Shown here: piece by piece, positions 22,853-34,900 of the stretch | Numbering within the stretch: the first letter of the stretch is position 1 | Layout: every line of letters starts with the position of its first letter | From: Dillenia suffruticosa | Lineage: Eukaryota > Streptophyta > Magnoliopsida > Dilleniales > Dilleniaceae | NCBI GenBank assembly: GCA_033439265.1 | Contig: JAVTVX010000034.1 | Location: 16,568,501 to 16,632,500 of the forward strand | Length of the DNA: 64,000 nt | Direction of reading: 5' to 3' | Notes under the pieces: model-generated | The model's database searches: none | What the model was told of the DNA's origin: nothing | The model's input: only the letters and a program-made list of their open reading frames with translations | Position numbers and translations under genes: made by a program

Positions 22853-22913
22853 TCAGTAGTAAGAATTCCACGTTGTGGTCATGGAGACCTAGGCTCGAAT
22901 CCCTGCAACCATA
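22853..22913 (+). pseudogene. 5'-truncated tRNA-His-like pseudogene
   Basis: The first half of the acceptor and D arm is missing: ATATTCAGTAGTAAGAATTCC replaces the usual leader plus 5' end. The anticodon loop TTGTGGT keeps GTG. The stem and 3' acceptor are mutated (CTGCAACCATA). Confidence 0.8.
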
Positions 22914-23286
22914 ATAGAAGTGATATGAAATTTTAATTAGTAAAAATGAGAATGCAATTCCTAATAATATAAAAAAAAAAATTCATAAACACATTTTACA
23001 TTTGGATTGTAGTAAATTTTCAAATAAAATAGGGGTTTAGGTTTCTCTTTTCCAATTCATCCTGACCTAGTAATTGCTTGGAAAGTTTTTATTTGGCGAG
23101 AACGTAATTTTTGTCCGACCCCTAATTTTTGCTCACTTCCATACCACCAAGGTCTTGGTTGTATTTTTTCCTTATATTGCATTTAAGTTTAGCTTAAACC
23201 AAGTCTAGATGTAGCTAGCCAATATCATGCTTATAGTTTATCTAACAGTAATTTTTACATTTTTTCATTCATAGCAAAAATGGCTA

Positions 23287-23370
23287 GTCAGGATGGCCAA
23301 GTGGTTTAATGTGCCAGACTCAAGTTCTGGTCTTTGAAAGAGCGCGTGGGTTCAAGTCCCACATCTTACA
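23287..23370 (+). tRNA. tRNA-Leu (CAA), near-complete but probably decayed
   Basis: Full length at 84 nt, with a perfect anticodon stem and loop (CCAGA-CTCAAGT-TCTGG) and an intact T arm and B box (GGTTCAAGTCC). Two acceptor mismatches (3' ATCTTAC against GTCAGGA) and D-loop changes (AATGTGCC) argue for reduced function. A 2.5-kb insertion begins 20 bp downstream. Confidence 0.6.
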
Positions 23371-23390
23371 TTTTCGTTTGCATTCCTACT

Positions 23391-25891
23391 TGTCATGTTT
23401 AAATTTGTTGGTTCGTATTGTGATAAATTTGATGCGCTGTGATTTTAGATGCATTTTCGATACATGTTTCAATTTTTATGTTTATGATTTTAAATAGATG
23501 TTAGGCATATTAAACTTAGCATAGACTATGGAATATATTGGCAAATGAAAATGATCGAAATAATTTGGACAAAAGGAAAAGAAAAAGAAAAAGGAAAAAA
23601 AAAATAAAACAAAAAAATAAAATAAAACAAAAATAATTTGGGGATACCATGACATTTCATTACTTAACACATGGTACCTTTACCTTTGACACCTTATCAT
23701 GTTTGGGCCCCACATTCCACTTTGGTAGAGAGATAGGTATGGAAAAAGAGGTTTAAATATAACAAATTTCCTTTTCAAGGTTCATTTTCGGCCTTCATCT
23801 TCTTCCTCCAAAAACATATCCTAAACTCTATTAAAACAACCCTTTAAATTTGAAATAATACACATTCATCTATATATATATTAACCCTAGCCTTTGGGAA
23901 GTGAAAACAAGTGTAGAACACCTAGAGAACAAGTTAGAAATCCAAGGAAAGCTTGAAGAGGGAAGAAAGGAAAACTCAAGAGAAGAATCGCAAGTTTGAG
24001 GCAAGTACCTTATATGTTTTTGTTAAATTGATGCCAAATAATTCTAGAGAACATATTTTTTTATGAAATTATGTTGCTGAAATTTGGAGGAAATGAATTA
24101 GGGAAAAGAAAATCCCGTCCTTGGATGAAATCCTAAAAATTCTGTATGCTGGATAGCCTGATCATGTCCTATTGTTTACCCAATATCTTTCTCTGTATAA
24201 TTACAACTCTAGCAGGTTTTCTCCTGATAAAACGAGACTTCTATAGCTTTAAAATGACATAGGATGCAAAGAGTTTCGAGAAGAATGGGATTTTTGGTGA
24301 ATTTTTGAAGTAGCATATTCTCTGCAGAAAAACTATTATGTTCACAGCATGACCATGCTCTATTCTTTGTTAAAATCTTTCTCTGAATAATTGGAAATCG
24401 AATGGGATTTTCTTTGTAGAAACTAGACTTTCATACTTTAAAATGACATATAATCTGAAGAGTTTCATTGAGAAATGAATTTTTTGTGAATTTTTTAAAG
24501 TGTCATGTTTTCTATAGAAAATCCTATTTCTATCTGTTTTTGTGTTGAACTTTGCCTCGATTGTTGGCTACATTCTAAACTAAATTAGGCTAACCTCTAA
24601 ACATAAACATTATATCCCTATGTCTTATCTTTAAATGACCACTAGAATCATCTCAATCTGATGTTTGTAGAAGAAGTTATGATAGTTTTTCTATAACTGC
24701 GCAAGTTATATTGTGAAATTTGAGCTTAACATTGTTTGATATGACATTATTTGTACAATTGGTACTGAATCTTGCCACGAATCCTATGTGATCATTGTGA
24801 TGAATCGGAATCTTTGTGATTATCACTTATGTGAATATAAAGTAATATAAAGAGAAAGTGATACTATGATGAAGTATCAGAAAGCTTTGCGAAGCCTACG
24901 AGCGAAGCTTAAGGAGTGTAGTTGGTATATGGAGTTCTGAAAGCTTTGCGAAGCCTGTGGGTGAATCTTGAGGAACTATAGATGTATCTCTTCTCTCTAC
25001 AAGGGTGGAATTAGAGTTAGGTGAAGTGTTTGAGGTATCTAACCTAAAAAAATCTAGATTTCATTTAGGAATACCGAATTTTTGGCTTGCTCTTCAGACT
25101 CTCATACACTAGATTGGTTTGACACTTTATTCTTTTCTTTAAGTGTCAAATTAAACTGGAACAATGAGGCTGGAAAAGTATAATGATTTTAAATATGGCA
25201 ATTGAGATTGTCCTTTTGAGCTAATGTGCATCATTGGTATATTTTGCTATGATTTTGATTCTTATATAGTGATGTTAATATTTTTGTGTTTGCTTGCTTG
25301 CAGTGCTTGCTATTAATTCCCCGTGTACTTGCTCAACTTATGTTGACTCTGATATCCTCATTTTCAGGTAATCAGGGAGAAGAGAGGGAAATGTAGGATA
25401 GAGGCCTTTGAACCAAGGGATTTCATTCTCTACTCTCTTCAGACCTATTGTATTATTAAGGTATGTTGTTTTTGTGTTTCCTTTGGATTTGTATGAGTAC
25501 TTGTTATATGTAAATGAATAGTTTGAGGTCAATGAGAGCCTTACATGTATAGTTTCGGTCTATGTTGAGACTATATTCTGTAATATATTGTTGGATGACC
25601 GGGAGAGCCATTAATATCGTTGGTTTGATATTATAGGTGCTTTATATGTTTTATCAGGTTACCCCAGGTAACTAAATAGTCACTAAATATGGGAGATTTT
25701 GTCATGATTTTATTTGAAAAGAACAATTCATTTTCTTTTGTTTAATATAAATCTCCTTCCGTGTTGTCACATATGGGGAGTACACTATCGTGAGTCTAGA
25801 CGTCGCATTTTAATTGGGTTGATTGCTTCCGCATTTGTATGTTTATCTCCTTTTGCTAGGGGATGCGACGTCTAGATAGCGGGTCATCACA
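23391..25891 (+). mobile_element. Solo-LTR-like insertion of 2.5 kb in the tRNA-Leu trailer hairpin
   Basis: Starts TGTCATGTTT and ends GGTCATCACA, interrupting the trailer hairpin (left TTCCTACT, right CGCTTAGTGGG). The unbroken form CCCGCTTAGTGGG is seen at 60035. The target duplication is imperfect. A TATA-like run (CTATATATATAT) near 23870, and body segments resembling the gypsy LTRs of this window (GAGACTTCTATAGCTTTAAAATG), suggest a plus-oriented LTR of a related element. No coding capacity. Confidence 0.6.
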
Positions 25892-26764
25892 CGCTTAGTG
25901 GGAAATGTCTTGGTTGGTATTGTTTTGATTCATAGAACATTTTGAGATAATGAAGAAGTGAATTTGCTTTTTCACTTACCAGACCATAAGAAAATTGAAG
26001 ATTAGCTCTCTATTCTTGAGAAAATTGGTATTCAACACAAATATTTGCATATACAAAAAGTTTATGCATAACAGCCAATGCCAAATATAGTTTAAGATAG
26101 AGTCCTTTACAATTCACCTTACACTTATGCTCATCACAGTGTCCAAAACTTGGCCCCCATTGTGATCAACAAACTCGGGCTTAAGACCAATGAGACGTTG
26201 AGTAAGCCAAGACCTATCTAGCAAACTACAAGCCAACTTTTTAAAAGGTGCACAAATTCTATAGACCCAATTGAGCTTCCTATAGATTTGTGATTCCCTA
26301 AACATAGGAAACAAAAAATATAGGACAAAATCTTATAAAGTACAACAATTAGAAATTTCTTTTCAAATTATAATATCCTGAATTACGGTTTTAACGCTCT
26401 ACATTAACTTTCTTTTCTATATATTCCATTAGTCACATTAAGAAACTCTGCTTCAATTATACACTACAAAAAAACAGCCTTTTAGCCACAAATTTAGCGA
26501 CGAAAAATTTTTCGTCGCTAATAACGCGTCGCAAAAATTTAGCGAAGAAAAATTATCCGTCGCTAAATTAGCAACATAAAAAAATCCATTACTATATTTA
26601 GCGACGAAAATCTAAAATTCGTCGCTAAATTTAGCGACAGATAATTTTTGTCGCTAAAATCCGTCGCTAATTTAGGGAAAAAAATATCAAAATTATCCGT
26701 CCCAAATTCAGCGACGGATTCCAAATCCGTTGCTGATTCCAAATCCGTTGAAATGTCCATAGAG

Positions 26765-26900
26765 CGCACGTGCCGCCCTTGCCCGCCCTTGCCCACCCGG
26801 GCCAGCGCGTCCCTTGCCCTCCCTTGCCCACCCGAGCCAACACTAGCCTGCAACCTGCCCGCCCGAGCCAGCACCCCCGCGCAGGTGCTCCAACAGGCGC
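26765..26900. repeat. GC-rich repeat block in CACTA element
   Basis: Short repeats around GCCCGCCCTTGCCCACCCG and GAGCCAGC. Open frames across it are low-complexity artefacts. Confidence 0.55.
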
Positions 26901-26934
26901 TCCAGCATCAACTCTTAATTCCTAGAAAATGCCG

Positions 26935-27015
26935 CGCCTTCTGCCTCCACCATGGTTCGAACTCCGAATCCGAACTCCTGCACGCACAAGTAACCTGTAA
27001 ACCACCAAGCCAAAG
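26935..27015 (-). other. tRNA-like A/B-box module in CACTA element
   Basis: The minus strand contains TGGCTTGGTGG, resembling a Pol III A box, and about 40 nt on GGAGTTCGAACC, resembling a B box. It lacks a foldable tRNA, so it is at most a SINE-like or tRNA-derived relic. Confidence 0.3.
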
Positions 27016-27617
27016 ATATTATCGTAATATAATTTTTTTTATTATTATTTATTATCTTTTCTTCATATTTTTCTAATAATAATAAAATAATATATAATAA
27101 CAATTTAAAATAATAAATATAATAACTTTTTTTATTTATACCACCAACCTAAAATAATATTAATTAAAAATAATAAATATAACCTAAAATAATATTAATT
27201 AAAAATAATAAATATGATAATTTTTAATAAAAAAATAATAAAATACTAATTTAAAATAAAATAATAAATTAATTGAAAAATATATTAATATTATATTTTG
27301 ATTTCTTCTTTTTTCTTTTATTTTATTATTTTATTATTCTTTTTCATTTTTATTTATTTTTTAATCCATAATTTACTCAAAACTATAAAATTATAATTAT
27401 CAATAAATTATAATATATTAATAATTTAAAAAATCAATATATTTAATCACAAAATATTTTTATTCCTTATAAGAAATTTCAATAAAATTATTATATATAA
27501 GAAATGAGAATAGAAAGAAAAAAAAACCCAAAAATAGAGATAAGAAAAAAAAAAGTGAAAATAGAAAACAAAGAGGAGGAAGAAAGAAAACAAAAATATT
27601 ATCACACAACACTAACA

Positions 27618-27690
27618 CTAAATGGTGGTGCAGTGGTGATATGTCTTCTATTCAAATCCGAGATCCAAAATTCGAATCCCTTCAATTCCA
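27618..27690 (+). other. Second tRNA-like A/B-box module, opposite orientation
   Basis: TGGTGCAGTGG (A-box-like) is followed about 45 nt later by AATTCGAATCCC (B-box-like). It is inverted relative to the module at 26935-27015. No cloverleaf is evident. Confidence 0.3.
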
Positions 27691-27714
27691 TGTTTTTTTA
27701 ATATTAAAACAAAG

Positions 27715-27945
27715 GGCGCCCCAGCAGGTGCGGGCGCTCGCGCCTGCCTGGGCGCCCAGGCAGGCACGCCCCAGTAGGCGCGGGCGCCCAAGCAGGCGCG
27801 AGCCTACAGGGGCGCGGGCGCTCGCGCCTGCCTGTCTGGGCTCCCAGGCAGGCACGCCCCAACAGGCGCGGGCGCGCACAGGGTGCGGGCACCCAGGCAG
27901 GCAGGCAGGCGCCCGTGCGTGCATGTGCTGGCGCCCGCGCGGATT
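27715..27945. repeat. GC-rich palindromic minisatellite in CACTA element
   Basis: Units such as GCGCCTGCCTGGGCGCCCAG and GCAGGCACGCCCC repeat, and many are self-complementary, in an otherwise AT-rich element. Both strands give spurious open frames. Confidence 0.7.
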
Positions 27946-29654
27946 AATATTTAATTAAAAAATTTATATTATTGAATAAAATAATACAAATAAAATAAAA
28001 TTACCTATACAATAATAAAAAATATTAAATCAAACAAAAAAAAGAAAAAAATAATAAATAAATTAAAAAATATATATAATTTAAATAAAATAAAATATAT
28101 GGTTTTTTTTAAGAATTAAATAATATTATTCTTCTAAAAAAATGAAATATAATATAATAAAATAAAATATAAATTAAAATATTATAAAATAATAATATGA
28201 TTTGTTAATATAAATTAATAAAATAAAATAAAAATAAAACAAAATTATAATTAAAAGAAGATAAAATTCAGCGACGGATTTCCGAATCCGTCACTGAAAT
28301 TATTAAAATAAAATAAAAATAAAATAAAATTTTTATTAAATTCAGTGACGGATTTGGAATCCGTCGCTGAATCAACCACAGATTTGGAAATACGTCGCTA
28401 AATTACCAACGCATATATATATTTCGTCGTGTCGTTGCTACTTTAATTTTTTAATTTAAATATTATATTAATATTATATTTTATTTAATTATATATAAAA
28501 AAATTTTCGTCTAGCGATGGAAAACAAATCCGTTGCTAAATTAATTTTTAACTTAAATATTATATATTAATAAAATAAAAATAAAAATAAAAAAATAAAA
28601 TTATATTTAAAAAAGATTAAATTATTCATCGCTATTTAGTAACAAAATTTGCAACGAAAAATTTTTTATCGCCAATTAGGGACGAATTTAGCCACGAAAA
28701 TTTTTTCGTCACTAATTAGCGACAAATATTGCTACAATGATGTGTCCGTCACTAATTTAGCCATGACTTCCTTTTCGTTACAAATTTTGTGGCAAATTAG
28801 CGACGAAAAACTTTTTCATTGCTAAATTTGTCGCAAAATAGCGACGAATTTTTTCCGTCGCGAAAATCCGTGGTTAAAACCGTGTATTTTTGTAGTGATA
28901 GGATTTTCAATGTATATTATCATGAATGCAAAAATTATGGATATAAAAGTTAATGAAAGTTTGGGGTTGAATTTTACAAAATTAAACATATCAATAAGGT
29001 TGAAGCAGCCAAAATAGGACAAAAAGTTCATTGGAAAGAATACTTAAACCAAGTTGAAAACCATATAGGTTTCTCTGGTTTCGATCTTAATTCCTCATAG
29101 TTCCTACCAATTGTTGTCTTGTTTTAACTGTAAAATAGAAAACAAATAATTTTTGGGTCATCGATGATCTTTCCCTCAATATTGCAAGAAGAGATAGGAT
29201 AAATATATAAAGGGAGAGACAAGAGAACTTGGATAGTGGGAGAAATCGAAGAAATGAAGAAAGTAAGTTTTTAGCCTTTTACTTCTACTTTCAACATTCT
29301 AATGAGAACTTTGGAGAAATAGAAGGAAAAGTTAAAGAAAAAGAAAGACAAGGATTAAGATTCTAGAGATGTGAAAATCAAGAATTGAATAAAAAAAAGG
29401 AGAAATATGGGGAGGAAAATTCTAGGTCTAGAGTGAATAAATAAAATGAGGAACGATCAAAATCAACATTATGGACTATAGAGAAAATTAGAAGAGAGGG
29501 ACTCATAACAAATTTTATGATTTGGAGATTTAGGAGGAATAATAAGAGAAATTGTAGCGAAAGGATTAATGTTGAGTTTGGAATATCCTTGTATTAGAAT
29601 AATGATTTATGAATTCTGTACCCAACATAATTAATATTTATTGTGGTTATACAA

Positions 29655-29705
29655 GTGGCTATAGATTAGGGGCAAGAATTCCACGTTATGCTTGGGGAGA
29701 CCTAT
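29655..29705 (+). pseudogene. tRNA-His-like copy, 5' part, split by gypsy element 2
   Basis: GTGGCTATAGATTAGGGGC starts a His-like sequence that is cut after AGACCTAT by the insertion at 29706. The rest resumes at 42138. The paralogue at 62793-62864 shows the same variant unbroken. The anticodon region is already degenerate (TTATGCT), so the copy was probably dead before the insertion. Confidence 0.85.
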
Positions 29706-32700
29706 TGTAACATCGACACTTGATGTATTGTATATTGTACTCCTCATTATTCTATATATGATATATTTTCATTTTCATATAGAGAAAAGTTTTTCAGAAT
29801 TTTTTTTTGACTTATATTGCTCTTGAAAATTTTTAACGAAATTGCCGGAAGCTAAAAAATTTTCCCCTCCGTGCCATTTTAAAATCTACGCATGCAATCT
29901 CAACCTTGAAGAAATTTCGCGTGCTAAATTAACTTAAAAAATTAAGGGAACCTGAATTTGGGCAACTCTCTATCGTTTGCAAAAAACGCCCGATGCTTAA
30001 TCGCCAGAGACGAAAATTTGTCATCATCGAGCCAAATTTAATTCTACCTGTGCAAACTGCAAAAATTTTGCCAGGAAGTCTAAATTAGGCTAAATTAATG
30101 TTCTGTAAAGTTAAAACGTAATTTTGGAAAATTTGCCAAAATTCACCCGAAATGAAGGGAAATTGACCATACCGTGCAAAAATGAAATCCACATGTGCAA
30201 ATTTGATACTGTCAGATTTACACGTGTAAAATTCACCCTAGAAGTCAAGGGTCAAGGAATTTTGGCAAAATGTAAGGCGGAAAACAAAATCGCCCGAAAA
30301 ACCCTAATGCGTTTAAGGGCGATTTGGAAGGTCAAATGATTTCATCTACGTGCGAGACTAACTCTATTGGATTCAGTATGAAAAACTAAACCAAATGGAT
30401 AAATTTAAATTTCTTGAATTTCAGGTCGAATATTGATCCCGCGGCACGTTACGCGAAAATCGAGGTAGAAATTTTTACACAAATTTAAAAAGAGTCCTCA
30501 TATGCAATTTAGAAAAAGGTAGGGGATAAGGTACTATTCAAGCATAGTGGTGTTTGACTTATTGCAATTAAATCAATGGTGGAAGTTAGATGGAGAAAAG
30601 GTAGAAAATCTTGAGCTATTGGATTACATGGTTGGGAGACAAGGCATTAATGAACCAATTAATGAAGCTTGACTTGTGGGACTTGAGAAAGAGAGTGTAG
30701 TAAGAGAACAAAAACCAAACAATTCTTCTTCATCCTCAAAATCGTGAGGCACCCAAGAAAGAACCAAGAAACTCTATCTTCTTCTTCTTCTACTTCCATG
30801 ACCGAGAGCTTGTCTTAAAGGGAGATTTGATTTCTCCAAACAACAAACTAATTTTTTTACATAAATTCATTTCTCACAAACCTTAGTATAACATATCCAA
30901 AAATTGGGAGGAAATGAGAAGCCTAACCAAGTGGATATAGAGAGGGACTAAAAGCTTCAAGGAGGTAAGAAATTCTACACTTGCTAAATTCTTTTTGAGG
31001 GCTTCATATGAATGCTTGAATGTGATGTTTTGAGCATGATTCTATAACCTAGAGCCTAAGTAGAACCCATTAGAACATGAGGAATGAGTGCAGAAAAAAT
31101 CTGAACCTTGCATGGCCAAGAAATTAAATGAAAATTTTGGAAATTTTTGCAAATAGGATATTCTGACCATGCTGTGATATTTTGGTCATAACATTTTCTG
31201 CACAAAGGAAAACTAAGATAGGTTAATTTCAGGTGAAAGTAGACTCACAGAGCTTTAAAATGAAATTTGATTTGTTGCATTCTGATGAGAATTTGATTTA
31301 TTATGATTTTTCAAAATTAAGTGTTCTGCACAGAAATTTCTGTTCTGTCTTGCTTTAGCTCTATTTCTGTCCGTGACTTAGCCTCTATTTTGAGGTGTCT
31401 TATGGTTTGAATTAGGAAATGCTCCAGTTATGTAATTTGTAAACTAGGTCTTATCTGTCCAACGAGATAAGAATCACCTTAATCCGATTCCTATGTTAAA
31501 AGTTATGGTAATTTTCCTGAAAATACGACAGAAGGTTATCCTATTACCCTAAGAACAGTGTATAAAAACGACCCACTTCCTGTCCTAGTTTGGGCTAGCA
31601 CAAAGAATAAAAGTTGTAGATATCCTCTTAGCTACAACATGTTAATATTTCAGCCAATTCACATGAGGGAATCAAACGTCATGCCCATTTTACTAAAGAG
31701 GTATCGACAGAAATTCTATTTTCCAATTGAAACCTACCTATTCTGATCATGATCCATTTCAACCCCCCTTCTAGGCACAATTGAGAGAAACGCAAAACAT
31801 GAAAGTGGTAGGCCTCTGTCTTGGGTATAACATGTTAAAATTCCATTAAGTTTGGAGAGGTATAGTGAAAGTTATGGCTTTTGAACTAAAATGGGACAGA
31901 ATCTAAATTTAGAATGCAACTAAAACAAAATGAGAATTTCTGGGAATTTTGTGATGTCATTTTGAGAAAGTGTATAACATGAAAGTTGTACGTCGTGAAG
32001 TTACCTACAACATATCAAGTCTTCGCCTAATTTGGACTTATATATAAAACGTTATACAAATTTTCTTAGGACTGCGCAAAGTGGCACCAAAGTGGAAAAC
32101 TATGAGAGAACTTGTTAGGTGACTTTTGCCCAAGCTGTTAAATAGAGCTCGTTACATCGCAATTGTGGTTCATTTGGGAGTGCTATACCCTCCCTATTAC
32201 AATGAGTGAGACTCTAATCTCATGCATGAAAAGTGAAACTTGATTTTTGTCGTGTTTTCAACAAACATACTTTTGATATATATGACTCATCGTGTGCCAC
32301 TAGATTTCAAATTTGTTTTGTCACTATTGGAGTGTCGTGAACTCATGTTTTCTATGAATATGCATCCATAAATTTGATTCTACTGAAATGGTGCCATGTT
32401 TTATGATTTTCACATGTTAAATTTCATATAACCCAATATGGCACATTCATTAAGCACTATACTTTCTATATCACTGATTTGGGGCAGTGTGGCTGTGGAA
32501 TAACTGTTATGATATGATTTCATCCCGAGAGGATGACCGTAGCTACAGGGGACATTTGTTATGGTGCCGCGTATGCGTCTGGGTACACTTCGTGCGGAGG
32601 TATCCGCAAACGTCCAATATATGGGTATAGACGCGGCCAGTTGAACCTGTTAGGGGGACATGTGTGACGCCATTGTCTAGCACCGAGTGGGGTTCTATAC

Positions 32701-32992
32701 GTGATTCGATCTATGTATGAGCTAATCTCAGTAAAGCTTATGGCCAACATCGGGGTAGAGAGTAACTTTTGAATATTTATGCATAATCAAATCCCCGATA
32801 CGAATGTGGTTGATTTGTTGTGAGACCAGGTTGGCCCATTCATTTAGGTGGCAGGATGATCATTCAATATACATGTTGGTTTGTACATAGGAGACCTCCG
32901 AAATATGGGGGGTTCTACCTGATTTTCTATAGAATGTAGCTGACATCCAGGGCAACGGGCGACTGTTTACGACCTCGGTTTAGGGCATGACA
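29706..32992 (+). repeat. 5' LTR of element 2
   Basis: Begins TGTAACATCG and ends GGGCATGACA. Compared with the 3' LTR it lacks about 720 bp (the equivalent of about 41239-41961), joined at CCCCGATACG then AATGTGGTT. The missing block resembles LTR sequence of element 1 (minus strand about 8200-8280), so this is a deletion here, not an insertion in the other copy. Confidence 0.88.
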
Positions 32993-32999
32993 GTTCTAT

Positions 33000-33011
33000 A
33001 GGTATCAGAGC
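33000..33011 (+). promoter_or_regulatory. Primer-binding site of element 2 (initiator tRNA-Met)
   Basis: AGGTATCAGAGC, one base different from the canonical TGGTATCAGAGC, lies seven bases after the LTR. Confidence 0.8.
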
Positions 33012-33292
33012 AGTCTAGGTTAGAGAAATGATAGTAATGAAAAATTTTCCAAGTACATTTAAAAGCCCTCAATGCATTAGAGAGTTTCATATAGTCATTT
33101 AAAGTCCTATACATGGCCATAAGCATATAAGTTCATTTATTTTAGGGGGTTAGATACATGACGCATCTAACCTATTATTTCGAATTCAAATGCCTTGATT
33201 CATAACTCAATTTTTTTAGGGGGTTAGTTACTCAGTAACTAACCCTAATCCTTGATTTTTACCTAATAAAAAGGTACTCTTTTTGTAGAATT

Positions 33293-34726
33293 ATGCCTCT
33301 TAGACATGGTAGGCGCGGTGCTAGATTCGCACCACCCGAGAGTCCCCTAGTGGCTGATGCACCTAAGGTGCCCGAGACTCCATGAGTACCAAAGGATGCT
33401 TTCTCTACTCACGCACCTTCACTAGCACCACACCAGCACCTCCACCGGCTGTTACAGCCGAGATTCCTCCACCACCACTCGACGCCTTGAGGCAGTGGTA
33501 GGAGTTACATGAGATATAGGGTGCAGATGCCACCACCTCTACTATAGACTCCAATGACCGTACCTGCGGCCGTACCTGCATTTACGACACGGGTTCCTCC
33601 TCCGGTGGCCGGTTCATCCATTTCTAGTCCGACTGATGATACATCGGTTACTTTGAGGTGCATCCATGAGCTTACATAGTTGGTGAAAGAGGCACGATAG
33701 CTCAGATGCGCAGATTTTTTAGGATCTAGTGATGCTACCAAAGCACTAGATTAATAGGACTCACAGGATCCTTACTGATCTGGGTTGACAGAGGAGTACA
33801 GGTTGAGAGTTGTTGAGAGACTCCTCGATGCAGATGCCCTCTCGTGGTGGGAGGCTATCTGTGACGGCGCTACATAGACTCTGTGATATGAGGACTTTCT
33901 ACGAGAGTTCGACTACAGGTACTTTACCTTGTTTCAGTAGGATCGCAAGAGGACAGAGTTCCTGCACTTACGTCAATGGACTAGGTCAGTCTCAGAGTAC
34001 GAGACTGAGCTCAGGAGATTAGGAGCAGTTGTCCCCTACATGGCTACACCAGCTCAGATGAGGTTTAAGTTTGAGGATGGCCTCCATTTGAGGATCAAGA
34101 GGTATATGATAGTAACTCCTACTTTTACACTTTCAGAGGTGATTGATTTAGCATATCGGGTAGAGGAGATCGTCAGAGCTAAGGCTAGGCAGAAAGAGAG
34201 TCATCAGAAAAGAAAAAAGACTGGGTCATAGACCGGACAGTCATCGAAGAGAGGTAGAGGTTCTGGTTATCACGAAGGGTCTTCTAGCTTCAGACCATAA
34301 GACCAGGACAAGGACCCCGACCACAGGCTTTGGGGTACTAGCCCCTAGTGTCTCTACATAGTCTACTATATAGAGACAGCTTTTCTACCGTAGATATGAC
34401 AACCATCATGAATTTGGGGCATGTAGAGTACTAATAACTTGCTTCCAGTGTGGGAAGCAAGGTCACATTAGGAGTACCTGTCCAGATTTGAGTCGAGGAG
34501 GATAGAGTTTATGGAGTCATATTGGTGCTTCTGGTATAGGCCAGCAGGGGGTACCTGCTCACTCAACTCTCACAGCTCCTCGGACTACAACCGGGAGTAA
34601 TATGATACCAGGACCATCGCGACAGTAGGCTACGCCCAGACTCGTGTGTTTGCGATAATGCAAGAGTACGTACAGGCAAACCCTGATATCATTATGGGTA
34701 ATCCTTCCGCAAACCCCTCAGCATAG
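33293..34726 (+). pseudogene. Element 2 gag, broken
   Basis: The start is the ATG of MPLRHGRRGARF. A proline-rich N-terminus is followed by capsid segments (LLDADALSWWEA around 33825; MRFKFEDGLHLRIKRYM at about 34058-34110; IDLAYRVEEIVRAKARQ at about 34143-34192). A basic linker precedes a CCHC knuckle CFQCGKQGHIRSTC at about 34440-34483. The frame ends PDIIMGNPSANPSA-stop at 34724-34726, with the same layout as gag of element 1. Several in-frame stops and frameshifts interrupt it. Confidence 0.82.
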
Positions 34727-34900
34727 GACTTTTATTGTAAATTTTTTATGAGTTATTGTATATCATGATATCGATATACAGTTTTGACTCGTTAAAGCTT
34801 TAGAAGATTAACTAATTTGATATATATATATATATACATATATAAATACGTTTGTTTTTTCTTCGTATTTTAAATATCTTTAATTTTTCTTGTCCTTCAG
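34699..34900 (+). other. Spacer between gag and pol of element 2, possible intron
   Basis: After IIMG the frame runs nine codons to a stop. An AT-rich stretch with a TA run follows, then a pyrimidine-rich TTTTTCTTGTCCTTCAG at 34885-34900, then the protease frame TIQIFGIETHVLKD. Removing the spacer restores ...DIIMG-TIQIFG, like the continuous gag-pol of related elements. The present GT (34698) to AG (34900) boundaries would be one base out of frame. Confidence 0.5.

Larger units (their letters stand above)
26462..28897. mobile_element. Non-autonomous CACTA transposon
   Basis: The 5' end is CACTACAAAAAAACA and the 3' end is the inverse of CACTACAAAAATACA. The terminal inverted repeats are about 28 bp with a few mismatches. 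The 3-bp target duplication is ATA (26459-26461 and 28898-28900). The empty site CTTCAATTATAGGATTTTT is present in other units, for example at 58697 and 62030. Subterminal TTTAGCGACGAAA motifs lie at both ends. The centre is extremely AT-rich with two GC-rich blocks and has no transposase, so it would depend on an autonomous relative. Confidence 0.92.

Noticed and set aside
27641..27958. Overlapping open frames on both strands in the CACTA element
   Set aside because: Products of the palindromic GC minisatellite, without any conserved motif.
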